Below are positions 1-8,601 of a DNA stretch of 64,000 bases, in pieces (position 1 is the first letter of the stretch; every line of letters begins with the position of its first letter). The notes below the pieces were generated by a model, which ran no database searches, had not been told where the DNA came from, and saw nothing but the letters and a program-made list of their open reading frames with translations. The position numbers were made by a program, and so were the translations under genes. This DNA comes from Shewanella abyssi (lineage in GTDB: Bacteria > Pseudomonadota > Gammaproteobacteria > Enterobacterales > Shewanellaceae): the NCBI RefSeq assembly GCF_023284025.1, contig NZ_JAKIKR010000015.1, positions 1-64,000 of the forward strand, in the 5' to 3' direction.

Positions 1-433
1 ATTGTAGCCTTCCAGTAAACGCCAGAACATAAAGACATTTAAACTAACTTGCAGAATCTAATCTCCCCCGTTGGAAATTTTGCTGTTTAAATTTCGCCGG
101 GGCGCTGAGGGATATCCAAAAGGGGGGCAAGCGCTTTCCCCTTTTTGGTCGGGGGTGGGCGAAGCGCCACGACTTTGATTTGGATTTAGATTTGGAAAAA
201 CAATAACTGATATTGCAGCCAGCACAGTTTGGGGCAGAAGATAGTTACTTTCAGGCACTAGTGGTTCCAATTGCCTGCGGCAGGCGTATGTGCAGACACT
301 GCTGAGGCTCGCCGCAAGCACGTCCTTGTGGGCTCAACGAAAACGTCCTGTTTCCGAAGGCCTCAACCGCATCTACACTGGTTTCGAAAAGCGCAAACTC
401 TCGGCATCTGCGTTTTCATTTTTAATACAGGGA
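1..433. repeat. Hairpin-rich ~430-bp tandem repeat, copy A
   Basis: First visible copy of a tandem array; the array may extend left of the window. The first ~110 bp recur at 434-545 essentially unchanged. It holds nested inverted repeats: CCCCG...CGGGG enclosing GAAATTT...AAATTTC (about 64-102), AGGGG...CCCCT (about 120-143), a GTGG...CCAC hairpin near 155-170, the odd palindrome GCCTGC-G-GCAGGC (about 272-284), and an outer long stem in which TGCAGAC...CTGAGGC (about 291-309) pairs with GCCTCAACCGCATCTACA (about 360-377). Minus-strand reading frames across it are by-products of the repeat. No transposase is present. Confidence 0.75.
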
Positions 434-876
434 ATTGTAGCCTTCCAGTAAACGCCAGAACATAAAGACATTTAAACTAACTTGCAGAATCTAATCTCCC
501 CCGTTGGAAATTTTGCTGTTTAAATTTCGCCGGGGCGCTGAGGGTTTGCTAAGGGGTACAAGCGCTTTACCCCTTGGCTCAGGTGTGGGCGAAGCACCAC
601 GACTTTGACTTTGATTTGGACTTGGAAAAACAATAGCTGATAGAGCTAAACCGTTTTGGGGCAGAAGAGAGTTACTTTCAGGCACTAGTGGTTCCAATTG
701 CCTGCGGCAGGCGTATGTGCAGACGCAACTGAGACACGCTTTACGCCATCCATGGCCGCTCTGCGGTTTCATCCCTGAAACCGAAGGCCTCAGCCGCATC
801 TACACTGGGTTATAAAAGCGCAAACTCTCAGCATTAGAGTTATTAATAAAAGCTTTTTAAATTAGATAAACCTCCA
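434..876. repeat. Hairpin-rich ~430-bp tandem repeat, copy B
   Basis: Second copy. Its first ~110 bp match copy A. The internal stem that reads AGGGG/CCCCT in copy A is AAGGGGTA/TACCCCTT here (about 548-575), so both arms have changed together. The conserved GCCTGC-G-GCAGGC palindrome is near 699-711, and the outer stem pairs about 718-735 with 789-805. The loop between those outer arms differs from copy A and contains its own small palindrome, GGTTTC...GAAACC (about 765-782). The right boundary is approximate. Confidence 0.75.
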
Positions 877-1290
877 AATCAGCTAACATCAGAATTTACA
901 TTTAAGTAGCCAAATTTGCAGGCAGCAATCTCCCCCGTTGGAAGTTTCGTTTCTCAGAAATTTCGCCGGGGCGCTGAGGGATTGACTCTTATGAAATCAA
1001 CAGCCGGTACAAGCGCTTTACCCCTTGGCTCGGGTGTGGGCGAAGCACCACGACGTTGACTTTTTTAAATTTGAATTTTGAAAGCATTAGCTAAAAATCT
1101 TTATAAGAAAGAGTTAGCTTCTAGCAAAATTGGTTCCAATTGCCTGCGGCAGGCGTATGTGCAGATGCAACTGAGACTCGCTGCAAGTACCTCCCTGTAA
1201 GCTCTACGATGGCATCCATGCCATCAAAGGCCTCAGTCGCATCTACACTGGGTTTGAAAAGCACAACAGTTCACCATTTGAGTTTTTAAT
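877..1290. repeat. Hairpin-rich ~430-bp tandem repeat, copy C (diverged)
   Basis: Third, more diverged copy. It keeps the CTCCCCCG...CGCCGGGG block (about 929-974), the GGCTCGGGTGTGGGCGAAGC block (about 1025-1044), the TTGCCTGCGGCAGGCGTATG block (about 1139-1158) and the outer stem TGCAGATGCAACTGAGAC with GCCTCAGTCGCATCTACACT. The loop of the outer stem holds the palindrome GATGGCATCCATGCCATC (about 1208-1225), which is absent from copies A and B. Confidence 0.7.
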
Positions 1291-1395
1291 TTAAAGACAC
1301 TAAAACCTGCTCTAAACCCTAAACTATCGAATAACACCCATTCCCCCTTTACTCGGGTGTGGGCGAAGCACCACGACTTTGATTTCGTTCTGGCC
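1291..1395. repeat. Truncated fourth repeat copy (D)
   Basis: Only the CTCGGGTGTGGGCGAAGCAC CACGACTTTGATTT part of the repeat is recognisable (about 1351-1385), just downstream of the stop of the HAD-phosphatase gene, which is read on the other strand. The rest has decayed or was never present. Confidence 0.55.
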
Positions 1396-1410
1396 GAGCC
1401 TGATACACTG

Positions 1411-2082
1411 CTAAAAGCTAAATTTTTGCGCCAATATGCTAGGCAAAAAAGTAAGATCTTCAAGTTGCTGGTGAGCGATTATCCATTGCGGTTGTTGGGA
1501 TAAACGCTTTTCCGGGATCGCGATGGTTTGCATATTGGCAGCGCGGGCGGCGACCAATCCATTAAAGGAGTCCTCAATCGCTAAGCAATTAACAGGATCA
1601 ATATTGAGCGCAGCTGCGCAATTTAAATAGACCTCAGGGTGGGGCTTACCATAGCTTAAGTTTTCGGCTGATTTAATCGCATCAAAGTATGAAGCGATCG
1701 CTAGTTTGTTTAAAACAGCATGAATAATATCGCTAGAAGATGAGGTCGCAAGACCGATTTTCACACCGCGTTGTTGGCATGCTTTGAGCGCTGCTATAAC
1801 GCCGACCATTGGCGTGCCATCGACAACAATTTGGCTGACGACCTGATCCACAATAGCTTGGGCTGTTGGTGCATTATCATAATTAGGCCAAGGAAAGCGG
1901 GCATACCAAAATGCCACAACCTGGTCGATTCTTAGTCCGGTTGTTTCCACCATATCTTCAATGGATATGTTTAAACCTAAGTCCGTCAGCACCTTATGTT
2001 CGGCAATCTGCCATAGCGGTTCAGAGTCAATTAAGACTCCATCCATGTCGAAAATAACGGCTTTTAGTTTCGGCTTAATCAT
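1411..2082 (-). CDS. hxpB: HAD-IA sugar-phosphate phosphatase (YniC/HxpB-like)
   Basis: Cytosolic haloacid-dehalogenase phosphatase, 223 residues, close to the length of E. coli YniC/HxpB, which dephosphorylates 2-deoxyglucose-6-phosphate and hexitol phosphates. All HAD motifs are visible: DMDGV with the nucleophile D12 and acid/base D14, TSSSS (residues 113-117), GKP with K146, and ED (170-171) for Mg2+. The helical cap between residues 15 and 90 fits subclass IA and the beta-phosphoglucomutase/YniC group. The gene is monocistronic, faces the repeat array and is divergent from acnB. Substrate assignment is by similarity only; a phosphoglycolate- or mutase-like activity is possible. Confidence 0.85.
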   Translation of the reverse strand: MIKPKLKAVIFDMDGVLIDSEPLWQIAEHKVLTDLGLNISIEDMVETTGLRIDQVVAFWYARFPWPNYDNAPTAQAIVDQVVSQIVVDGTPMVGVIAALKACQQRGVKIGLATSSSSDIIHAVLNKLAIASYFDAIKSAENLSYGKPHPEVYLNCAAALNIDPVNCLAIEDSFNGLVAARAANMQTIAIPEKRLSQQPQWIIAHQQLEDLTFLPSILAQKFSF

Positions 2083-2337
2083 AAGTCTCCAATTATGTTC
2101 AATATAACTTTGGTGAATAGTAGTGCTTAATTGTAGCGATTACTCAAATAACACTAGGGCGAATAGGCCATTTAAGCGTATTAAATGTGAGTGCTTCTGA
2201 ATAAGAATGTTGACTTAACCTATTGAAAAGCATGATTTATTAATTACGCTAACACTATGGTCTAGTTTTCTTTTTTGAATTAACCGCCTAAAGTATGTTC
2301 ATCCTGTCACTTGAGCGTGATTTCTCAGTTGTCCAAG

Positions 2338-2353
2338 TGTGATCTGATTCATA
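2338..2353 (+). promoter_or_regulatory. Candidate CRP site upstream of acnB
   Basis: TGTGA-N6-TCATA matches 9 of 10 positions of the consensus CRP half-sites TGTGA-N6-TCACA. Its centre is about 38-41 bp before the likely transcription start, the usual class II position, and it overlaps the -35 element. CRP control of aconitase B is known in enterobacteria; here it is inferred. Confidence 0.55.
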
Positions 2354-2376
2354 CTTTTGCAAAGCTGTAGTATAAT
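2348..2376 (+). promoter_or_regulatory. acnB sigma70-type promoter
   Basis: A perfect TATAAT -10 box (2371-2376) is preceded at 17 bp by the weak -35 TTCATA (2348-2353). A weak -35 under a CRP-like site is the usual architecture of an activator-dependent promoter. Confidence 0.6.
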
Positions 2377-2472
2377 ACGCCTCGAAATAAGGGTCGAGCC
2401 TGCCGAGCTGTCAGTTTCAATTGAAGACGAGCAGTTTCGCTGTTAGAACGCCAAACAAAGAGGAATGTTGCC

Positions 2473-5070
2473 GTGCTAGAAGCATATCGTAAACACGTCG
2501 CAGAACGTGCTTCAGAGGGCGTAGTCCCTAAGCCGTTAGATGCCCAACAAGTGGCACTGCTTGTCGAATTGGTAAAGAATCCACCAGCAGGTGAAGAAGC
2601 GTTTATTCTTGATCTGATTGAAAACCGCATCCCACCCGGTGTTGATGAAGCTGCATACGTAAAAGCAGGCTTTTTAGATGCCGTCGCCAAAGGCGAAGTA
2701 TCATCAAGCATTCTGTCGTCAGAGCGTGCTGTAGAGCTGCTTGGCACTATGATGGGTGGTTATAACATTGAACCACTCATTGCTCAGCTAGATAACGAAG
2801 CGCAAGCGCCACTGGCGGTAAAAGCGCTGTCGCATACGCTGCTGATGTTCGACTCTTTCCATGATGTAGTGGAAAAGATGCAAGCGGGTAACGACTACGC
2901 TAAGCAAGTTGTGCATGCATGGGCAGACGCTAAATGGTTCCTATCTCGTCCTAAGCTTGCCGAAAAGATTTCACTGACCGTATTTAAAGTGTCAGGCGAA
3001 ACTAATACTGATGATTTGTCCCCCGCACCCGATGCATGGTCACGTCCTGATATTCCTTTACACGCTTTAGCGATGCTAAAGAATGCCCGTGAAGGTATTG
3101 TTCCTGATGAAGCTGGCGCTGTTGGCCCAATCAAAGAGATCGAGTCACTCAAAACCAAGGGTTTCCCATTGGTTTATGTCGGTGATGTTGTTGGTACCGG
3201 TTCTTCGCGTAAGTCAGCGACTAACTCAGTGCTTTGGTTTATGGGTGATGATATCCCTAATGTGCCTAACAAGCGTGCTGGCGGTTTCTGTTTTGGCGGT
3301 AACATTGCCCCTATCTTCTTCAACACCATGGAAGATGCTGGCGCGTTGCCAATTGAGCTAGACGTGAGCAAGATGGAGATGGGTGATGTTATTGATGTCT
3401 ACCCATACCTAGGTGTTGTTAAGCGTCACGATAGCGATGAAGTTATCTCTGAATTTTCTCTGAAGACCGAAGTGTTGATGGATGAAGTTCGTGCTGGTGG
3501 CCGTATTCCACTCATCATTGGCCGTGGTCTTACTGACCGTGCTCGTGAAACGCTCGGCGTTGAAGCATCAACTGTATTTGTGCGTCCAAAAGATGTCGCT
3601 GATACAGGTAAGGGCTTTACTCTGGCACAGAAGATGGTCGGTAAGGCGTGCGGTGTTACTGGTATTCGCCCTGGACAATACTGTGAACCTAAGATGTCAT
3701 CTGTTGGTTCGCAAGATACCACCGGCCCTATGACGCGTGATGAACTTAAAGATCTCGCCTGTCTTGGCTTTAGCGCTGATTTGACGATGCAGTCTTTCTG
3801 CCACACAGCGGCTTATCCAAAGCCTATTGATGTGAACACACACCATACATTGCCCGATTTCATCATGAATCGTGGTGGCGTTGCATTGCGTCCAGGTGAC
3901 GGTGTAATTCACTCATGGTTGAACCGTATGTTGTTGCCAGATACTGTCGGTACTGGTGGTGATTCACATACGCGTTTCCCCATTGGTATCTCATTTCCAG
4001 CCGGTTCTGGTCTGGTAGCATTTGCTGCAGCAACGGGCGTTATGCCACTGGATATGCCTGAATCTATTTTGGTTCGCTTTAAAGGCGAAATGCAACCGGG
4101 TATGACGTTACGTGACTTGGTCCATGCTATTCCGCTTAAAGCCATTGAGATGGGTCTGCTGACTGTTGAGAAGAAAGGTAAGATTAATGCCTTCTCTGGT
4201 CGAGTATTGGAGATCGAAGGTCTTGAGCAGCTTAAAGTTGAGCAAGCGTTTGAGCTTTCTGATGCATCAGCTGAGCGTAGTGCCGCGGGTTGTACTATTA
4301 AGCTGGATAAAGAGCCAATCATTGAATATCTAAACTCTAACATCGTCATGTTGAAGTGGATGATAGCTGAGGGTTATGGTGACCGTCGTACTATCGAGCG
4401 TCGCGTTACTGCGATGCAAGAGTGGCTAGCTAATCCTGAGCTGATGCAAGCTGACAGCGATGCTGAGTATGCTGAAATTATCGAAATCGATTTGAATGAC
4501 ATCAAAGAACCTATTCTTTGTGCACCAAACGATCCAGATGATGCGGTGTTACTTTCATCAGTGGTTGATACTAAGATTGACGAAGTCTTTGTTGGTTCTT
4601 GTATGACTAACATCGGCCACTTCCGTGCAACGGGTAAGATGCTGGATAAGTTTGCCACCACTTTGCCTACACGCTTGTGGATTGCGCCTCCCACTAAGAT
4701 GGATCGCGATCAGTTAACTGAAGAGGGTTATTACGCCATCTTCGGCCGTGTCGGTGCGCGGATAGAGATCCCTGGTTGTTCATTGTGTATGGGTAACCAA
4801 GCCCGTGTTGCTGAAGGTGCTACGGTAGTGTCTACCTCTACCCGTAACTTCCCTAACCGTCTTGGTACGGGGGCGAACGTATACTTGGCGTCAGCTGAGC
4901 TCGCGGCAGTTGCAGCGTTACTCGGTCGTCTGCCATCACCCGATGAGTACCAGACATACGCTAAAGAGTTAGATGCAACGGCAGCTGACACTTATCGTTA
5001 TCTTAACTTCGATCAAATTGCATCGTACACCGAGAAAGCAGGCGAAGTTATCTTCCAGTCTGCTGTCTAA
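2473..5070 (+). CDS. acnB: Aconitate hydratase B / 2-methylisocitrate dehydratase
   Basis: Bifunctional TCA-cycle enzyme interconverting citrate and isocitrate in the cytosol. The 865 residues equal E. coli AcnB in length. The N-terminus [13 protein letters not shown] is the typical HEAT-like start, followed by the swivel domain (about 160-380) and the catalytic domain. The [4Fe-4S] ligands are the cysteine in [12 protein letters not shown] and the two in GCSLCMGNQ. The start is a GTG at 2473 with AGAGGA upstream. A strong terminator follows, so the gene is probably monocistronic. Confidence 0.98.
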   Translation: MLEAYRKHVAERASEGVVPKPLDAQQVALLVELVKNPPAGEEAFILDLIENRIPPGVDEAAYVKAGFLDAVAKGEVSSSILSSERAVELLGTMMGGYNIEPLIAQLDNEAQAPLAVKALSHTLLMFDSFHDVVEKMQAGNDYAKQVVHAWADAKWFLSRPKLAEKISLTVFKVSGETNTDDLSPAPDAWSRPDIPLHALAMLKNAREGIVPDEAGAVGPIKEIESLKTKGFPLVYVGDVVGTGSSRKSATNSVLWFMGDDIPNVPNKRAGGFCFGGNIAPIFFNTMEDAGALPIELDVSKMEMGDVIDVYPYLGVVKRHDSDEVISEFSLKTEVLMDEVRAGGRIPLIIGRGLTDRARETLGVEASTVFVRPKDVADTGKGFTLAQKMVGKACGVTGIRPGQYCEPKMSSVGSQDTTGPMTRDELKDLACLGFSADLTMQSFCHTAAYPKPIDVNTHHTLPDFIMNRGGVALRPGDGVIHSWLNRMLLPDTVGTGGDSHTRFPIGISFPAGSGLVAFAAATGVMPLDMPESILVRFKGEMQPGMTLRDLVHAIPLKAIEMGLLTVEKKGKINAFSGRVLEIEGLEQLKVEQAFELSDASAERSAAGCTIKLDKEPIIEYLNSNIVMLKWMIAEGYGDRRTIERRVTAMQEWLANPELMQADSDAEYAEIIEIDLNDIKEPILCAPNDPDDAVLLSSVVDTKIDEVFVGSCMTNIGHFRATGKMLDKFATTLPTRLWIAPPTKMDRDQLTEEGYYAIFGRVGARIEIPGCSLCMGNQARVAEGATVVSTSTRNFPNRLGTGANVYLASAELAAVAALLGRLPSPDEYQTYAKELDATAADTYRYLNFDQIASYTEKAGEVIFQSAV

Positions 5071-5098
5071 TATGTAATAGGTTCAAATTGATGTACGA

Positions 5099-5127
5099 AA
5101 AAGGCCAGCTCATTAGCTGGCCTTTTT
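5099..5127 (+). terminator. acnB intrinsic terminator
   Basis: Stem AAAGGCCAGCT / AGCTGGCCTTT with a four-base loop followed by a T run, 30 bp after the acnB stop codon. Confidence 0.9.
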
Positions 5128-5232
5128 TATGTCTTCTCTGCGGATTATAGATAATAACTCACACTAGGGTAAAAGCCTCGGGGATATAGGCTTTATTGCT
5201 CAATTCCGCAAATTCTAAATGCTATTGGCTAA

Positions 5233-5700
5233 TTAAGAGTGCTTGGTATGCAGCACTTCTAGTAGCTTATCTTCAAGTGCAAAGCGTGTTTCCATCGCAT
5301 GGCCTAGTGATGACAGATCTTTATCTAGGTGGAACAGCACTTTTTCGTCTTCGGCTTCAGTGTACTTGTCGTTAAAGTCGAGCGCAGTGTCTGTTGTCTT
5401 GCTAATCTGTGGCACCAGTTGCTGAGCAAGCTCTTGGCTAGAACTGCCATTCTTCTCACAGGCCGTGACCACTTGGTCGTAAATTTCGAAATGGCCTTCA
5501 GATACGTAATCCATTAATTGATCGCAAAACGCTTTAACTGAATCGAATGCAGGCAAGGAATTCTCTGAAACGTCATAGGGAGGTATACCAGCGATTTGGC
5601 AGTAGTTAATCAGTAGTTTACGCCGATTGTTTAGCCATTGATCTATAAGAGTATTTGCCCCGCCCCATTTTTGTTCGGCTTTTTCTAACTTTCTTAGCAT
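5233..5700 (-). CDS. rsd: Regulator of sigma D (Rsd/AlgQ family)
   Basis: 155-residue cytosolic anti-sigma70 factor of the Rsd/AlgQ family, which binds region 4 of RpoD and favours alternative sigma factors in stationary phase. Recognisable segments are the N-terminal NTLIDQWLNNRRKLLINYCQ, GIPPYD, the central FCDQLMDYVSEGHFEIYDQV and the C-terminal RFALEDKLLEVL, each with a clear counterpart in E. coli Rsd. The family is entirely helical and no membrane segment is seen. The rsd-hemE neighbourhood resembles E. coli, except that nudC is missing between them. It is transcribed away from hemE. Confidence 0.9.
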   Translation of the reverse strand: MLRKLEKAEQKWGGANTLIDQWLNNRRKLLINYCQIAGIPPYDVSENSLPAFDSVKAFCDQLMDYVSEGHFEIYDQVVTACEKNGSSSQELAQQLVPQISKTTDTALDFNDKYTEAEDEKVLFHLDKDLSSLGHAMETRFALEDKLLEVLHTKHS

Positions 5701-5837
5701 GATCTTCCCCGTTAAGAATCTTTCCTTAACATCTAATGTAGGGGAGAAGTACTGTTTTGATCAACCACTTTTCGACGATTTAGGCGGAATTATTAAATGG
5801 ACATACCAGTTAGCAGGTAAGGAGGGAGAGCTAAAAA

Positions 5838-5872
5838 GAAAAAAGCCCAGCGATAGAAACCTATCGCTGGGC
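5838..5872 (-). terminator. Strong minus-strand intrinsic terminator without a gene
   Basis: A perfect 12-bp stem (5845-5856 with 5861-5872), a four-base loop and, on the minus strand, six T residues. It lies upstream of the rsd start, so it does not terminate rsd. It would end transcription coming from 5873-6226. Confidence 0.85.
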
Positions 5873-5928
5873 GAGTAATGTTTTTGCAGGCTCGATGCGA
5901 CGAGCTTCTTGATTGTTCTTGCTAGCGC
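5838..5928 (-). ncRNA. Candidate small RNA upstream of rsd
   Basis: Not a known family. On the minus strand there is a -10 TATAAA (5935-5940), a 17-bp spacer and a weak -35 TTGCAC (5958-5963). About 90 bp later there is a very strong intrinsic terminator: stem GCCCAGCGATAG/CTATCGCTGGGC (5845-5872), loop GTTT, then a T run. Between them lies a small hairpin, GCTCG-TCGCAT-CGAGC. No protein gene on this strand lies between hemE and this terminator, so the terminator must end something else. A leader transcript that stops before rsd is the alternative. Confidence 0.4.
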
Positions 5929-6226
5929 AGACTTTTTATACCAAAGCTGACCACTAGGTGCAACTTTTTTCTGTCGTATTGAGAGTTGTACAGCTTGTGT
6001 TAAGCCCAGTTGTGGGTCTATATCGCACTTTTACTTGATATGAGAACTCGCATTAACGGCTTAGAAATAATGCAGTTAGGCATATAATAATGTTAACTAC
6101 GTCCTAGTTGCGGCTATTTGTCGGGTTACTGGTCACAAATTTTCACCGATGGAGGTTACTTTATTAACGTAAATGCTAAACTACTGACCCAAGCGGATAT
6201 CAATATAAGTTTAGGAATCAAGCCAA

Positions 6227-7291
6227 ATGGCAGAATTAAAGAATGATCGTTATTTACGTGCTTTATTAAGACAGCCTGTCGACAGAACTCCTGTCTGGAT
6301 GATGCGTCAAGCTGGTCGTTATCTTCCAGAGTACAAAGCAACCCGCGCTCAAGCCGGTGATTTCATGTCGCTTTGTAAAGACCAAGACTTGGCTTGTGAA
6401 GTGACTTTACAACCACTACGTCGTTATGACCTAGATGCTGCTATTTTATTCTCTGATATTCTTACGGTTCCAGATGCTATGGGACTCGGTCTGTACTTTG
6501 AAACTGGCGAAGGCCCACGTTTCCAGCGCCCTACAGACACTATCGATTCAATCAAAAAGCTATGTATCCCAGATCCAGAAGACGAGCTAGGCTACGTGAT
6601 GCGTGCAGTTAGCACTATTCGTCGTGAGCTTAAAGGCGAAGTGCCATTAATCGGTTTCTCTGGTTCACCTTGGACACTAGCCACTTATATGGTTGAAGGC
6701 GGTTCAAGCAAGACATTTGAAAAGATTAAAAAGATGGCTTACGAAGAGCCAGCCACTTTGCACCTGCTGTTAGATAAGTTAGCTGATTCAGTTATCTTAT
6801 ATCTGAACGCTCAAGTCGCTAACGGCGCACAGTCGTTAATGATTTTCGATTCATGGGGTGGCGCGCTTTCTCACCACGCATACCGTGAATTTTCACTGCG
6901 TTATATGCAGAAAATCGTTGATGGCCTAACACGTCATGCAGACGGTCGTCAGGTTCCTGTTACCTTGTTCACTAAAGGTGGCGGACTATGGCTTGAGTCT
7001 ATGGCTGAAACCGGCTGTGATGCATTAGGGCTAGATTGGACTGTTGATATTGGTGATGCACGTCGCCGCGTAGGGCATAAAGTTGCGCTACAAGGCAACA
7101 TGGACCCATCTGTACTTTACGCCTCTCCTGAGCGTATTCATCAAGAAGTAGAGCAGATTCTATCTTCTTACGGTGAAGGTACTGGCCACGTATTTAACTT
7201 GGGCCACGGTATCCATCAGCATGTTGATCCAGAGCATGCAGGATCATTTATCAACTCAGTAAATGAGTTATCAGGTAAATATCATAAGTAA
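6227..7291 (+). CDS. hemE: Uroporphyrinogen decarboxylase
   Basis: Decarboxylates the four acetate side chains of uroporphyrinogen III to give coproporphyrinogen III in haem synthesis, which matters in a host with many cytochromes c. The 354 residues equal the usual length. The family signature [18 protein letters not shown] is at residues 20-37, and [13 protein letters not shown] and DSWGG are also present. The ATG at 6227 begins [17 protein letters not shown], as in homologues. It is monocistronic and ends in a terminator. Confidence 0.98.
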   Translation: MAELKNDRYLRALLRQPVDRTPVWMMRQAGRYLPEYKATRAQAGDFMSLCKDQDLACEVTLQPLRRYDLDAAILFSDILTVPDAMGLGLYFETGEGPRFQRPTDTIDSIKKLCIPDPEDELGYVMRAVSTIRRELKGEVPLIGFSGSPWTLATYMVEGGSSKTFEKIKKMAYEEPATLHLLLDKLADSVILYLNAQVANGAQSLMIFDSWGGALSHHAYREFSLRYMQKIVDGLTRHADGRQVPVTLFTKGGGLWLESMAETGCDALGLDWTVDIGDARRRVGHKVALQGNMDPSVLYASPERIHQEVEQILSSYGEGTGHVFNLGHGIHQHVDPEHAGSFINSVNELSGKYHK

Positions 7292-7314
7292 GCTGCTACT
7301 TTCGTAGTTTGCTT

Positions 7315-7346
7315 TAAAAGGCTCAGTTTTTACTGGGCCTTTTTTG
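7315..7346 (+). terminator. hemE intrinsic terminator
   Basis: Stem AAAAGGCTCAG pairs with CTGGGCCTTTT (one G.T pair), followed by a T run, 24 bp after the hemE stop. Confidence 0.85.
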
Positions 7347-7697
7347 TGGCTGCTATTTGAGAATATCAAGCATCCACCATAACGCCCCGACGAAGTTACA
7401 CGCGTTAGATACGGGCCTCGTACTTATTCCAAATAGCCTAACGCCTCCGATGGGAAATCTGCTGTAAATGGGTTTACAAATGTTGGATGGCATGGTCAAT
7501 GATGTTACTTCAACTATAATATTGAAAATCTTCAGCTTATTAATTGAAGACTGTTACACGTTGATATCTAGTCCAAAGCTAGTTATGTTATTGATTATTT
7601 CTGGCTAGATGAACTGTTATTACTTTATGTTAAAGCTATTTATGCCTTGCGGGTAGCGAGTAAAGACTAACAGGTTATATTTTCAAGGATGGTTGGC
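7347..7697. other. hemE-esterase intergenic region
   Basis: About 350 bp, increasingly AT-rich toward the esterase. I saw no open gene, no repeat shared with the rest of the window and no convincing promoter. Confidence 0.4.
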
Positions 7698-8576
7698 GTG
7701 AAATTATTAAATAATAAAAATGCTGTCGCAGTTGTTTGTTTCATATTATTTGTTTGCGCTGGAGTAATATCTAAATCGTATTTTGATGAATATACATCAG
7801 GTTTTATTGACCATACGATTTATTCTTCTGTACTTGAAGAAAACCGAAAAATATTTGTTCGCTTGCCAGAATATTACGATAGCAATAAGAGTTACCCTCT
7901 TATTATAAAATTGGATGGCAACTTTAATTTGTTGCGTTGGGATGAGTCTATTTATAACCTTGCAAAGCAAGGTACTATCAAAGACTCTATCGTTGTGGCT
8001 ATTCCTAATTTATTTTGGCTAGACTCTCGAAATAGAGATCTAGTTCCTCCTTATGCAAGACGGAATGTGCAGTTTGAAGCTCGAACTTCTAATGTAAACT
8101 CTCCTGAGATTTTTGGTAAAGCGGATCGGTTTCTAGAATTTATCGAGAGCGAAGTCCTTCCCTTTATTGAAAGGAAATATTCCATAAACAATAATCGCGT
8201 GCTTAGTGGCTTCTCTGCAGGTGGAAGTTTTGTTTTGTATACTATAACAACGAAGCCAGAGTTATTCTCTGGATATTTTGCTTTTAGCCCTGCGGCTTGG
8301 TATGACGATTCCGTAGTGGTTAAAGAATTTTCTAGTGGTTTGAAAAATACTAGTGGTAAGCCATTATTTTTATATTTGAGTTTGGGGAGGGCGGAAAATG
8401 GAATAATTACGGCGTCATTCAAGGGGTTGTTATCTGCAATCAATTTGGATGCACCTGAAAATTTTAAATCTGACTATAGTTATAGCGAGGGTGCAGGGCA
8501 CGAGGACAATCCCTATATTTCAGTACCGAAAGCACTCAATGCATATTATGAGTTTAGAGCAGGTAAGTATAATTGA
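7698..8576 (+). CDS. Membrane-anchored or secreted esterase (IroE/esterase D type)
   Basis: Alpha/beta hydrolase of the putative-esterase group (PF00756 type: Fes/IroE, esterase D). A hydrophobic N-terminal segment (NAVAVVCFILFVCAGVI) is a signal anchor or signal peptide, so the enzyme acts outside the cytosol. The nucleophile is in SGFSAGG (about residue 173) and the probable catalytic His is in GAGHEDNP near the C-terminus. A GTG at 7698 is preferred because AAGGA lies 8 bp before it; an ATG at 7689 overlaps that ribosome site. The gene is markedly more AT-rich than its neighbours, suggesting transfer. The substrate is unknown. Confidence 0.7.
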   Translation: MKLLNNKNAVAVVCFILFVCAGVISKSYFDEYTSGFIDHTIYSSVLEENRKIFVRLPEYYDSNKSYPLIIKLDGNFNLLRWDESIYNLAKQGTIKDSIVVAIPNLFWLDSRNRDLVPPYARRNVQFEARTSNVNSPEIFGKADRFLEFIESEVLPFIERKYSINNNRVLSGFSAGGSFVLYTITTKPELFSGYFAFSPAAWYDDSVVVKEFSSGLKNTSGKPLFLYLSLGRAENGIITASFKGLLSAINLDAPENFKSDYSYSEGAGHEDNPYISVPKALNAYYEFRAGKYN

Positions 8577-8601
8577 TAAGGATGGGCTTCACATCTCCTT
8601 C

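Larger units (their letters stand above)
2083..2472. other. hxpB-acnB divergent intergenic region
   Basis: 390 bp without a gene. It contains the acnB promoter and CRP-like site described separately. I saw no small gene or RNA hairpin in the rest. Confidence 0.6.

Noticed and set aside
58..799. Minus-strand reading frames at 58-321 and 491-799 sharing a C-terminal RNLNSKISNGGD
   Set aside because: Their similarity comes entirely from the tandem repeat; they lack ribosome sites and show no domain. They are repeat by-products.
1..1395. CRISPR array
   Set aside because: The repeats are ~430 bp and diverged, with no short direct repeats and unique spacers, and no cas genes are in the window.
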